A DNA stretch of 64,000 nt from Telluribacter humicola (lineage in GTDB: Bacteria; Bacteroidota; Bacteroidia; Cytophagales; Spirosomataceae), in NCBI RefSeq assembly GCF_017355935.1, contig NZ_JAFIQT010000008.1, positions 147,127-211,126 on the forward strand, given 5' to 3'. Below, one piece after another: positions 1-8,380 of this stretch; the stretch's first letter is position 1; every line of letters starts with the position of its first letter. Below the pieces are notes generated by a model. It did not search any database. It had not been told where the DNA came from and saw only the letters and a list, made by a program, of their open reading frames with translations. The translations under genes and the position numbers were made by a program.

Positions 1-96
1 TGTGATTTTGGGTGTATATCTAAAAGGAGCGGCAAGTTAAAAACTTATGCCTAAAGCTAATTAGGTTGTTTACCAGATTTAAAAATCGGACAACAA

Positions 97-131
97 AAAA
101 AAGCGCCGCGTGGAAGCTCGCGACGCTTTAA
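97..131 (-). terminator. Rho-independent terminator of the IscA-type gene
   Basis: Two arms matching AAAGCG-CGCG and CGCG-CGCTTT face each other across a short loop, with one mismatched pair. Read on the minus strand the hairpin is followed by a run of eight T. It sits about 50 bases past the stop of the iron-sulfur protein gene. A second small palindrome (GCCGGA-TCCGGC, 159-174) lies just after that stop. Confidence 0.75.
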
Positions 132-182
132 ATCACACTTAATCAAAAATAAAAAGCTCGCCGGATGGATCCGGCCAATATT

Positions 183-509
183 TTATACTGCGAAGCTTTC
201 CCCGCATCCGCAGGTACGCGAAGCGTTAGGGTTGACAAATTGGAATCCTTTGCCATTTAAGCCATCGCTAAAATCTAACGTGGTACCAGCCAGGTACAGG
301 ATACTCTTTTTGTCTACCACGATTTTGATGCCTTTGTCTTCAAATACCATGTCAGTAGGCTTGTACTCTGAATCGAACTCAAGGTTATACATGAGGCCTG
401 AGCAGCCACCACCTACTACACCAACGCGGATATGATTTACGTCCGCACGGCCCTCCTCGTTACGGAGTTCTAATATTTTATCTTTAGCCTTATCAGTTAC
501 TGTTACCAT
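183..509 (-). CDS. Iron-sulfur cluster assembly/carrier protein, IscA/ErpA (HesB) family
   Basis: A 108-residue A-type carrier protein, the usual family length, expected to hold an Fe-S cluster or iron in the cytoplasm and pass it to apo-enzymes. The three conserved cysteines are visible: one in the GGGCSG motif near residue 36 and a C-G-C pair near the C-terminus (TCGCGESF). The ATG start fits the family's short N-terminus. It lies 122 bases downstream of thrB on the same strand, so it may be co-transcribed, but there are no isc or suf genes beside it. Which paralogue (IscA, ErpA, SufA) cannot be decided from sequence alone. Confidence 0.93.
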   Translation of the reverse strand: MVTVTDKAKDKILELRNEEGRADVNHIRVGVVGGGCSGLMYNLEFDSEYKPTDMVFEDKGIKIVVDKKSILYLAGTTLDFSDGLNGKGFQFVNPNASRTCGCGESFAV

Positions 510-631
510 CGTCTGAGCAATTATTCGTCTTACCTTCAGTAGTAATAACTTTTTTTTGGAGAGTAAAGTTCAGTTGCCGGATCGTTTAATAGAGCTTTTT
601 AGCCTCTGGATTAGACTATATGGCTATATAC

Positions 632-1570
632 TTAATTCTTTTCCAATAGCTTAGGGCCTTCCTTATTAATAGCCGAAACGTGCATCTTACTGCCGATACC
701 AGCCTGCTCAAAGGCGTTCTGCATAGCCTTGCCAATGCGCTCAGCGTCGCTGCGGCTTCGGCTTAGAGCAAACATAGAGGGACCCGCACCCGAAATGCTG
801 CACCCAAGGGCTCCGTTGTCAATAGCGGCCTGCTTTACCTCGTTGAACTCCGGGATCAGGATAGCGCGCACGGGCTCAATGATCACATCAACCATAGAAC
901 GGCTGATCAGATCGAAGTCTTCCTTCATGAGTCCGGTGATGAGTCCGGCTACATTACCCATTTGTGAAATGGTATTTTTGAGCGATACCTCGTTGCGAAG
1001 GATGTAACGGGCATCTTTGGTATTGACTTCAATATCGGGGTGTACCAGCGTACAGTGCAGGCTAGAGGGTACCGGAACGGTGAATACATCCAGCGGATTA
1101 TAGCTCCGGATCACGACAAAGCCACCCAGCAGCGAAGGACCCACGTTATCAGCGTGGGCTGATCCGCAGGCGATGCGCTCACCTTCAATGGCAAAGGGTA
1201 GGAGTTGCTCACGCGTAAAGGGCTGATCAAGCAGCTCGTTAATGGCAAACACACCGGCTACGGCACTGGCCGCGCTGGACCCCATACCGCTGCCTAGCGG
1301 CATGTTTTTATGAAGCGTTACCTCACAGCCTACGTCCAGCCGATTCAGCTTATTCAGGAAGTGCTGCATCACTACCGTCACGGCGTTACGCGAGGCATCG
1401 CGGGGAAGCCGGCCTTCGTCACCCGTTATGTCAGCAATGACAATACCGGGCTCATCGCGCCGACGTACCTCTACGATATCGCCGGGTTCATCCACGGCAA
1501 AGCCAAATATGTCAAATCCGCAGGCTACGTTGGCAACGGTAGCGGGGGCGAAGGCTTTTATGTAATTCAT
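632..1570 (-). CDS. thrB: Homoserine kinase
   Basis: A 312-residue GHMP-family kinase that phosphorylates homoserine with ATP, the penultimate step of threonine synthesis. The glycine/serine-rich ATP loop PLGSGMGSSAASA lies near residues 90-102, and the family C-terminal GCSISGAGPSMFAL segment is present. It follows thrA with a 22-base gap on the same strand, which fits an operon. Threonine synthase (thrC), often the third gene, is not next; the following gene is the IscA-type protein. Confidence 0.95.
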   Translation of the reverse strand: MNYIKAFAPATVANVACGFDIFGFAVDEPGDIVEVRRRDEPGIVIADITGDEGRLPRDASRNAVTVVMQHFLNKLNRLDVGCEVTLHKNMPLGSGMGSSAASAVAGVFAINELLDQPFTREQLLPFAIEGERIACGSAHADNVGPSLLGGFVVIRSYNPLDVFTVPVPSSLHCTLVHPDIEVNTKDARYILRNEVSLKNTISQMGNVAGLITGLMKEDFDLISRSMVDVIIEPVRAILIPEFNEVKQAAIDNGALGCSISGAGPSMFALSRSRSDAERIGKAMQNAFEQAGIGSKMHVSAINKEGPKLLEKN

Positions 1571-1592
1571 GTGTTTGGTCAGGTCTGCTCTA

Positions 1593-4055
1593 TTACCCCA
1601 GATAGCTACTGATACTCATAATGTCGGCAAATACGCCCGAAGCTGTAACCTCGGCACCCGCACCGGGGCCTTTTACAACCAGGGGACGATCCTTATAGCG
1701 CTCCGTTGTGAATGATACAATGTTATCACTGCCGGATAAAGTATAGAAGGGATGCTGCGGCCCTACGGTACGTAGCTCTACTTTTGCTTCACCATCTTCA
1801 AGGGTTGCTATGTACCTGAGTACTTCACCCTTAGCCTGAGCACTGGCTAATAGCCCTTCAAAATACTCGTTGGAGGCTTCCAGCTCAGCGAAGAAAGCTT
1901 CCACGCTGGGGGCTTTCAGACAATTATCGGGAAGTAGCTGGGCTACGCTGACATCTTCCGGTTCGAGGGGTACACCTACTTCACGCGACAGGATCAGGAT
2001 CTTACGGGCTACGTCGGTACCGCTCAGGTCGTCGCGCGGATCAGGCTCGGTATAGCCTTTGGCTTTGGCATCACGCACCACATCCACAAAGCGGACACCG
2101 GACTTGAAGTTGTTGAATATGTAGGAAAGGGTACCGGAGACAATAGCTTCTATCTTCAGAAACTTATCACCGCTGGCCATCAGTCCCTGAATGGTATTTA
2201 TAATGGGTAGTCCGGCTCCTACGTTGGTTTCGTAGAGGAACTTCACCCCCCGCTGCAGGGCTGTCCGCTGCAGGCGCAGGTACTCGTCGTAACGTCCGGA
2301 GTTGGCCACCTTGTTGGGAGTTACTACCGAAATGCTGGCGTCGAGGAGCGTTTCGTAGTAGCGTACTATGTCCTTATCGGAGGTACAGTCCACAAATACA
2401 CTGTTGGGCAGGTTCAGCTCCTTGATACGCTGTACAAAGGCAGGCAGGCTGGTTTTGACGCCCTGTTCGGCCAGTTGGTCACGCCAGTCTTTCAGCGAAA
2501 CGCCTTCCGGGTAAAGCAGCATTCTCCTGGTATTGGACAAGCCTATGACATTCACGATCAGCAGTTTTTCGGTGCGGAGGTATTTTTCCTGGTCGCAGAG
2601 CTGCTTGAGTAGGGTACTACCTATCAGTCCGACACCCACTATGAAGAGGTTGAGGGAGCGGGTCTCGGACTGAAAAAAAACCCCGTGTATAGCGTTTAGC
2701 GCTTTCGACAGGTCATTCTTGGAGATAACTACTGATATATTCAACTCAGATGATCCCTGAGCGGTAGCTATCACGTTGATACCGTTTTTTCCAAGTACTG
2801 AGAAGAGCTTGCCGGATACACCGGTACTCTTCTTCATCCCTTCACCCACAATAGCCACGATAGAAACATTCTTCTCGATACTGATGCTGTCAATATCTCC
2901 GGTGGCAATTTCAGCTTCAAATTCTTTCTCCAGTACCTCACGCGCCCGGTCAGAGTTGCGGGGGTCGATAGTGAAGCAGATAGAGTGCTCCGATGAAGCC
3001 TGTGAGATCAGAATAACACTTATATTATTGACAGAAAGCGCCGTAAACAGGCGGGCCGATATACCAGCCACCCCGATCATACCACTACCCTGTACGTTGA
3101 CCATAGCGGTATCATCAATGGATGATATACCTGTGATAGCGTAGGCGTAGTCTTTGCTGTTAGCTGTACGGCTAACGAGGGTGCCTTCAAAATCGCGATT
3201 AAAGGTGTTAAGTACTTTAAGAGGTATATTTTTGGCAAAAGCCGGCTGTAAGCTAGGGGGATAAATTACTTTAGCCCCGAAGTGCGACAGTTCCATGGCT
3301 TCAGCGTACGAAATCGAAGGAATCGTAAAAGCATTAGGTACCTTACGCGGATCGGCCGTCATCATGCCATCTACGTCCGTCCATATTTCAATGACTTCGG
3401 CATCGAGGGCTGCTCCAAAGATAGAAGCCGTGTAGTCCGAGCCTCCGCGTCCGAGTGTGGTCGTGATTCCATCCGCCGTAGAGGACACAAAACCAGTAAT
3501 GCACTGTAGGGCGCTGCTCTTGGCAAAGTGCTCAAGAATAAGGCGATCCGTAGTGGCGAAGTCTACCTCGGCCATACCAAAGTAGGCGTTAGTCCTGACC
3601 ATCAGACGTGCGTCGCAGTATTCTGCAGCTACTCCTCTGTGCTTGAGGGCTTCGGTAATGATAGTCGTAGACAGCCTCTCCCCAAAGCTCATGATCAGGT
3701 CGAGGGTACGTGGGGTAAGTTCGCGGATAAGGTACACCCCGCGAAGCAAGTCTTCCAGTTCGTTCACCAGCCCTTTGACGGTGGCAAAGGTACTGCTCTG
3801 GCTTTTTACACCGATCAGTCCGCGGATGGTAGTGAAGTGTCTTTCTTCTACCGCTTTCATCAGATCAAGGTACTCCCCATTTCCGGCGGCGGCCATTCGG
3901 CCTATCTCGATGAGCCGGTTCGTGACGCCTCCCATCGCTGAGAATACCACCGCAATGCGCTCACCCTGCGCAAGATTATCTTCCAGAATACTGATTACCT
4001 GCTTGATGCTGTCAACCGTACCGACCGACGTACCGCCAAATTTGAGAACTTTCAT
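1593..4055 (-). CDS. thrA: Bifunctional aspartate kinase / homoserine dehydrogenase I
   Basis: An 820-residue fusion, the normal length for ThrA. It carries aspartokinase (first step of the aspartate pathway) and homoserine dehydrogenase (third step). The N-terminus begins with KFGGTSVG (residues 4-11), the kinase lysine loop. The middle third holds ACT regulatory segments, which in this family mediate threonine feedback. The C-terminal part begins with the dinucleotide-binding FIVGVGLIGSTLL and contains the dehydrogenase segments VSGTLSYIFNN and EPDPRDDLSG. thrB follows immediately. Allosteric regulation is known for the family and is not proven by sequence here. Confidence 0.97.
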   Translation of the reverse strand: MKVLKFGGTSVGTVDSIKQVISILEDNLAQGERIAVVFSAMGGVTNRLIEIGRMAAAGNGEYLDLMKAVEERHFTTIRGLIGVKSQSSTFATVKGLVNELEDLLRGVYLIRELTPRTLDLIMSFGERLSTTIITEALKHRGVAAEYCDARLMVRTNAYFGMAEVDFATTDRLILEHFAKSSALQCITGFVSSTADGITTTLGRGGSDYTASIFGAALDAEVIEIWTDVDGMMTADPRKVPNAFTIPSISYAEAMELSHFGAKVIYPPSLQPAFAKNIPLKVLNTFNRDFEGTLVSRTANSKDYAYAITGISSIDDTAMVNVQGSGMIGVAGISARLFTALSVNNISVILISQASSEHSICFTIDPRNSDRAREVLEKEFEAEIATGDIDSISIEKNVSIVAIVGEGMKKSTGVSGKLFSVLGKNGINVIATAQGSSELNISVVISKNDLSKALNAIHGVFFQSETRSLNLFIVGVGLIGSTLLKQLCDQEKYLRTEKLLIVNVIGLSNTRRMLLYPEGVSLKDWRDQLAEQGVKTSLPAFVQRIKELNLPNSVFVDCTSDKDIVRYYETLLDASISVVTPNKVANSGRYDEYLRLQRTALQRGVKFLYETNVGAGLPIINTIQGLMASGDKFLKIEAIVSGTLSYIFNNFKSGVRFVDVVRDAKAKGYTEPDPRDDLSGTDVARKILILSREVGVPLEPEDVSVAQLLPDNCLKAPSVEAFFAELEASNEYFEGLLASAQAKGEVLRYIATLEDGEAKVELRTVGPQHPFYTLSGSDNIVSFTTERYKDRPLVVKGPGAGAEVTASGVFADIMSISSYLG

Positions 4056-4120
4056 TAATTACTGATAGCGAAATGAAAAAATAGCTTCAGACCAGGCCTT
4101 ACAAGTGGCCAATCCGGCTG

Positions 4121-4128
4121 CAAATATA
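4121..4128 (-). promoter_or_regulatory. Candidate -7 promoter element for thrAB
   Basis: In the 244-base divergent gap between thrA and the MFS gene, the minus strand reads TATATTTG, an exact match to the Bacteroidota -7 consensus TAnnTTTG, 66 bases before the thrA start. I see no convincing -33 TTTG at the usual distance. On the plus strand TAGTTTTG (4186-4193) could serve the MFS gene in the same way. No leader peptide or attenuator is obvious. Confidence 0.4.
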
Positions 4129-4299
4129 GTAATTCGTAGGCTGTCAGGACGAAGCGGGCCAAAAACTATAAGGATTCGACGTATTTAGTTTTGGAAAAAA
4201 TAAAGATATTAGAGATTTGGGGAGCAGGTACTTCCGGTACCTCGCCACTCGATCATGTTCTGCCCTATTCTCTGCCTCCCTTAATCTGACCTGATACCT

Positions 4300-5580
4300 A
4301 TGCTGTACCGCTACCGAGTGCTGATCTTCTTGTTTTCGCTCTCCATGATTACCTACCTCGACCGGGTGTGTATATCGGTAGTGGGTAAGCGGATGAAAGA
4401 TGACATGGACCTGACCAATGAGCAGTTCGGCTGGATACTGGGAGCTTTCTCGCTGGCGTATGCCCTGTTTGAAGTACCTACCGGTGCCCTCGGTGATTGG
4501 TTAGGGCCACGAAAGGTCTTGCTGCGGGTGGTATTGTGGTGGTCGGTATTTACCGCGCTCACTGGTGTCGCTTCTGGACTCATCATGCTTATTGCTATTC
4601 GCTTCCTGTTCGGAATGGGCGAGGCGGGGGCTTATCCCAATAGCTCCATTGTCATCGCCCGCTGGTTTCCAGCCGTCGAGACGGGGCGGGCGCAGGCTTT
4701 TATATGGGCGGCAGGGCGACTGGGCGGTGCTTTGGCTCCTCTGGTGGTGGTACCGCTGGCGGCTTCACTGGGCTGGCGGGCATCGTTCTGGGTAATGGGT
4801 CTGATTGGGGTGGTGTGGGCAGTGGTGTGGTACCAGTGGTTCAGAGACTTTCCGCGCGAGAAAAAGGGCATCTCCGAAAATGAACTGGCCTACATTCAGG
4901 AGCATCGGCGCTTTCGCGTACAGGCGCACGGACTGGCATGGGGCGCCCTGCTGCGGAGTCGCAACCTATGGGCGCTCGTACTGATGTTCCACTTCTACAT
5001 GTACGGAGCGTACTTCTTTTACAGCTGGTTACCCATCTACCTGCAGGAGGGGCGCCAATTTACCGAAAATGAAATGCAGTTCTTTACCACACTTCCTTTC
5101 ATCTCAGGAGCTATCGGGTGTTTCATGGGAGGCTTTATCAGCGACTGGCTGGTGAAGCGCTTCGGGTTGCGCATAGGCCGGGCCAGTGTAGGAATGGTAG
5201 GCATGGGTTTGTCGAGCCTGGTGATGTGGGTTTCGGCTCTTTCAGAAGATAACCTTACGGCGGCCTATCTGCTGTCGGCGGGGATGCTGTTTAAAGACCT
5301 GACCTTACCCGTATCCTTCGCGGTATGTGTGGATATTGGTAAAAGCCGGGCCGGAACGGTGTCCGGTACCATGAATATGATCGGGCAGTTGGGAGGCTTT
5401 TTTCTGGCGGTGTTCTTTGGGAGAATTGTGGATCTGTCCGGTGACTACAACTATCCGCTCTACATCATAGGTACCCTGCTCGGCTTCAGCAGTCTGCTGT
5501 GGCTGGTGATTGATCCAACGCAGGAACTGTGGGAGCATGAGCAAACGCAGAAAGTGGATACAGGGCTGCTGGATGGCTAA
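4300..5580 (+). CDS. MFS transporter, anion:cation symporter-like
   Basis: A 426-residue inner-membrane transporter with about 12 hydrophobic segments. The N-terminus (MITYLDRVCIS) and the loop GDWLGPRKVLL after TM2 follow the major facilitator pattern. The general look, an early YLDR and a long central loop, is like the ACS family that carries hexuronates, sugar acids or other organic anions. It stands alone, divergent from thrA and convergent with a barrel-protein gene, so context gives no substrate. The substrate assignment is a guess; the superfamily is secure. Confidence 0.88.
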   Translation: MLYRYRVLIFLFSLSMITYLDRVCISVVGKRMKDDMDLTNEQFGWILGAFSLAYALFEVPTGALGDWLGPRKVLLRVVLWWSVFTALTGVASGLIMLIAIRFLFGMGEAGAYPNSSIVIARWFPAVETGRAQAFIWAAGRLGGALAPLVVVPLAASLGWRASFWVMGLIGVVWAVVWYQWFRDFPREKKGISENELAYIQEHRRFRVQAHGLAWGALLRSRNLWALVLMFHFYMYGAYFFYSWLPIYLQEGRQFTENEMQFFTTLPFISGAIGCFMGGFISDWLVKRFGLRIGRASVGMVGMGLSSLVMWVSALSEDNLTAAYLLSAGMLFKDLTLPVSFAVCVDIGKSRAGTVSGTMNMIGQLGGFFLAVFFGRIVDLSGDYNYPLYIIGTLLGFSSLLWLVIDPTQELWEHEQTQKVDTGLLDG

Positions 5581-5608
5581 ACCAATACATTTTATAGATA
5601 AGGATAAT

Positions 5609-6346
5609 TTAGAACTCAAAGACCAGCCCCGCTCCGGTATTGAGTACTCCTATAAAGCGCCACTTGCTCTGTAGGGATTTGATAGGGCCTATATCGCCTA
5701 CTATTGCGTAAGTCGGTACATCTTTAAAGTACATATTGGAACCGATCCATTGGCCTGTGATCTGGAAACGGAGCCGGTTCGATATAGGTACACTAGCACT
5801 ACCCCCAGCGCCATACCCCAACGCTTTAGTACTGCCTTGTGCTACCCGGGCCTCCACCGGATTACGCCCCGTGGAGGAGGTGCCAATAACCGATAGCCCC
5901 GGTGATCTGGCAAATGCCACTCCTAGCTGTACGTGCCCTTCCAGCATGACAGGACCCGTGCGAAGATACACCGCAGGGCCAGCCAGTACCGAACCAAAAA
6001 GCCACTTGGTTACATCGGTCTGCCAGGTATAGGTATCCCTGTTGGGGAGCAGAATACTGTATTGTTCTATGAGGGGATCCGCGTTGGTTTTGTTTATATT
6101 CAGGCTTCCTGACAGGCGTACACCCAACCAGGAGCTAAAACGTTGTTCGTAGCTAAGCTCACCAAAGTATCCTGAACCCGCCAGACCCGCTTCCGGGTCG
6201 CTGAACTGCTTGCTGGCAAATTTGCCGATGGGAATGCTGTAACCGCCAGAGAAAGAAATAGCGCGAGGAGCTGTACTTTGTGCCCATCCGCTTGTGGTTA
6301 TGCCAAAGAAAAGGATGGCGTACAGTAAATGGACAGGTGGACGCAT
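5609..6346 (-). CDS. Outer-membrane beta-barrel protein (hypothetical)
   Basis: A 245-residue secreted protein with a clear signal peptide (hydrophobic stretch ending in TSGWAQ, cleavage near residue 23). The rest shows alternating hydrophobic/polar strands, many Gly/Tyr/Ser residues and a terminal aromatic (GAGLVFEF), all typical of small outer-membrane barrels. Its start codon lies one base after the stop of the upstream McrB-like gene, so the two are very probably translated from one mRNA. I recognise no family-specific motif, and its role is unknown. Confidence 0.7.
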   Translation of the reverse strand: MRPPVHLLYAILFFGITTSGWAQSTAPRAISFSGGYSIPIGKFASKQFSDPEAGLAGSGYFGELSYEQRFSSWLGVRLSGSLNINKTNADPLIEQYSILLPNRDTYTWQTDVTKWLFGSVLAGPAVYLRTGPVMLEGHVQLGVAFARSPGLSVIGTSSTGRNPVEARVAQGSTKALGYGAGGSASVPISNRLRFQITGQWIGSNMYFKDVPTYAIVGDIGPIKSLQSKWRFIGVLNTGAGLVFEF

Positions 6347-6347
6347 A

Positions 6348-7937
6348 CTAGCTGACAGGTTTTTGGTATATGTACAGAAATGCTTCTTTAGGTACCTGAT
6401 CGTACTCCTTTCGGGTCAGGAAAGGGTTGATTTCGTACAGGTAAGGCTCGTTGTGATGAAGGACTTCTTCACCAAAGAGCTCGCGCTCGGGCAGGGTAAT
6501 ACGGCGCACCAGTTGCTCATTAAACGATTTTCCCCAACGTATGTTGTCGCCCAGTACAAGCTGTATTTTTTCCCAGTCGTCATAAAAGTACTCCCGAAGC
6601 AGGGGGATGATCTTCATTCTGAATACCTCACACAGCCCCGCGTACGACTGGACCGGCAACAGATAAGCGTGCCCCAGCGTATGATCCCGGTCGTAGAGGG
6701 CTTCGATGCGCTGGTTGATGGTGGCTAAAAGCTGCCGCAAGTCTATGCCCTCAATAGTACGTCCGGCCAGTAGCTCCGGTTCGGGAGCATACTCTTCAAA
6801 GTCAAAACGGCGACGCAGGGCCGTATCCAGCAGGGCGATGGAGCGATCGGCTGTATTCATACTTCCGGCTACATAGAGGTTGGCCGGTATGCCAAAGCGG
6901 CCCCGCGAGTAGGGAAGCTGAACACTCTGCTCATAGGTACTTCCCAACCTTTTGTCCGGTTCAAGCAGGGTGATCAGTTCGCCCAGTACGGCTGACACGT
7001 TGGCGCGGTTGATTTCATCAATCACCAGCAGCACCGGTTCGGCTTCGGCAAAGCGCTGGCGTCGGTTGTCAGAGGTATCACTCAGGCAGCCCTCAAAAGA
7101 ACTGTAACCTGCTTTGCGAAGCGCCTCCAGACAGGCTTCGTAGAAAATGCCCTTTTTGATCTGGTAGCTTACCTGACCACCAACTACCTCGGGTCGGATA
7201 CCTTCCATAAACTCCTCGTAGCTAAATGAGGGGTGGAACGTAACGGAGTAGTGGCTTTTCACCTCCTGCATCAGCTGCTGTAAACGGTAGGTTTTGCCCG
7301 TGCCCGGCGGGCCAAACAGGATGTAGTTGAGCGGGATACTGAGTTGGGTTCGGGTCTTGGACGAAACATAGCTTTCGCTGCGCTCTTCTACCTGACTGGC
7401 AGCTCGATCGTCGTCGGTACTGGCTGGATTACTTACCCGCATGAGTAGTTCACCCCGAAAAGCTTCGTCCATGGCGGCCCGGTAAGCCGAGTCGTTGTGG
7501 TGGTCCCGCTTAGGGCTTTGGGCCATCTTTTCGGCTATTTCATTGATGCAGTCCTGCCATGCCTTCTGGACCAGCGGGTTTTCGATCCAGTGTTTCTGCT
7601 CGTAGGGGATCTGCAGGTGTATATACCGGCTGCTTCTGGTAAAATTGACGAATGAAAACTGATTTAATTCGGAGAGTTGGATGCTGCCATCGTGCTTAAT
7701 CAGTAGCAAAAGGTGCACGCCTTTTTCGCGCCGGATGGCCAGAGCAATGTTGGAATTTACGTTGGCCGATATCATTTTATCCTTGCGGACTACGATGGCC
7801 AGACGGTTATCATTTTCAGAAAGACTATGGTACTCAATCAGGTCGTGGAGCAATTTGAAAAAGATACGGCAGGCTTCGGGCTGGTTGATTTCCCGCAGTT
7901 TTTTGATCAGTTGTTCTCTCTCTTCGTCTTTAGGCAT
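6348..7937 (-). CDS. McrB-like AAA+ GTPase/ATPase, without an McrC partner
   Basis: A 529-residue protein if translation starts at the ATG at 7937; a longer reading from 7973 is possible but less natural. The N-terminal ~180 residues match no domain I know. The C-terminal half is an AAA module of the McrB branch: Walker A FGPPGTGKT near residue 205, Walker B VLLVIDEINRAN, and the McrB hallmark GSMNTADRSIALLDTALRRRF. In McrBC the partner McrC supplies the endonuclease, but no mcrC-like gene is adjacent. The only close neighbour is a barrel-protein gene one base downstream. It could be an orphan restriction subunit, a subunit with a distant partner, or an McrB-type motor adapted to another role. 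Confidence 0.85.
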   Translation of the reverse strand: MPKDEEREQLIKKLREINQPEACRIFFKLLHDLIEYHSLSENDNRLAIVVRKDKMISANVNSNIALAIRREKGVHLLLLIKHDGSIQLSELNQFSFVNFTRSSRYIHLQIPYEQKHWIENPLVQKAWQDCINEIAEKMAQSPKRDHHNDSAYRAAMDEAFRGELLMRVSNPASTDDDRAASQVEERSESYVSSKTRTQLSIPLNYILFGPPGTGKTYRLQQLMQEVKSHYSVTFHPSFSYEEFMEGIRPEVVGGQVSYQIKKGIFYEACLEALRKAGYSSFEGCLSDTSDNRRQRFAEAEPVLLVIDEINRANVSAVLGELITLLEPDKRLGSTYEQSVQLPYSRGRFGIPANLYVAGSMNTADRSIALLDTALRRRFDFEEYAPEPELLAGRTIEGIDLRQLLATINQRIEALYDRDHTLGHAYLLPVQSYAGLCEVFRMKIIPLLREYFYDDWEKIQLVLGDNIRWGKSFNEQLVRRITLPERELFGEEVLHHNEPYLYEINPFLTRKEYDQVPKEAFLYIYQKPVS

Positions 7938-8118
7938 AGTCTGTATTACCAATTGGTGAGCCAATATACACAAAAACCTACTGCTCTTACCAAGCGGCTT
8001 TTAAGGCCATCCAGTGGATAAATTTCTACATTCCATCCTAAAACGAATGCGCCATTACCGTGGGTATCTATTGGTACGGAATTATTGCATACCTAATCAG
8101 AAAACACAGACTATTGAT

Positions 8119-8367
8119 ATGGACAGGAACGAAATGAACAAAGAAACCCATGCGACCAAAAGCACCGCCAGTACCAGAAGAATCTGGATCTGGGTGATTG
8201 GCGCAGGGATTATCTTATCGGCGATTGCTCACTTTGGCGGATGGTTCTATCATGATCTTGATATGACTCCTACCACAACACCACAAGAGGAAATTGTACC
8301 CTCGGATACAGTCAGGGGAGACGTAATTGTAAATCCGGATACGTCGGCTACCGATGTACGACGGTAG
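8119..8367 (+). CDS. Small single-pass membrane protein (hypothetical)
   Basis: An 82-residue protein from the ATG at 8119; an in-frame ATG at 8014 would add 35 residues of unlikely composition, and another lies at 8134. It has a charged N-terminus, one hydrophobic helix (WIWVIGAGIILSAIAHFGGW) and a Thr/Asp-rich tail. The helix would anchor it in the inner membrane. It lies between the divergent McrB-like gene and the convergent oxidoreductase. I recognise no family. Confidence 0.5.
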   Translation: MDRNEMNKETHATKSTASTRRIWIWVIGAGIILSAIAHFGGWFYHDLDMTPTTTPQEEIVPSDTVRGDVIVNPDTSATDVRR

Positions 8368-8380
8368 CACCTTATGGGTG

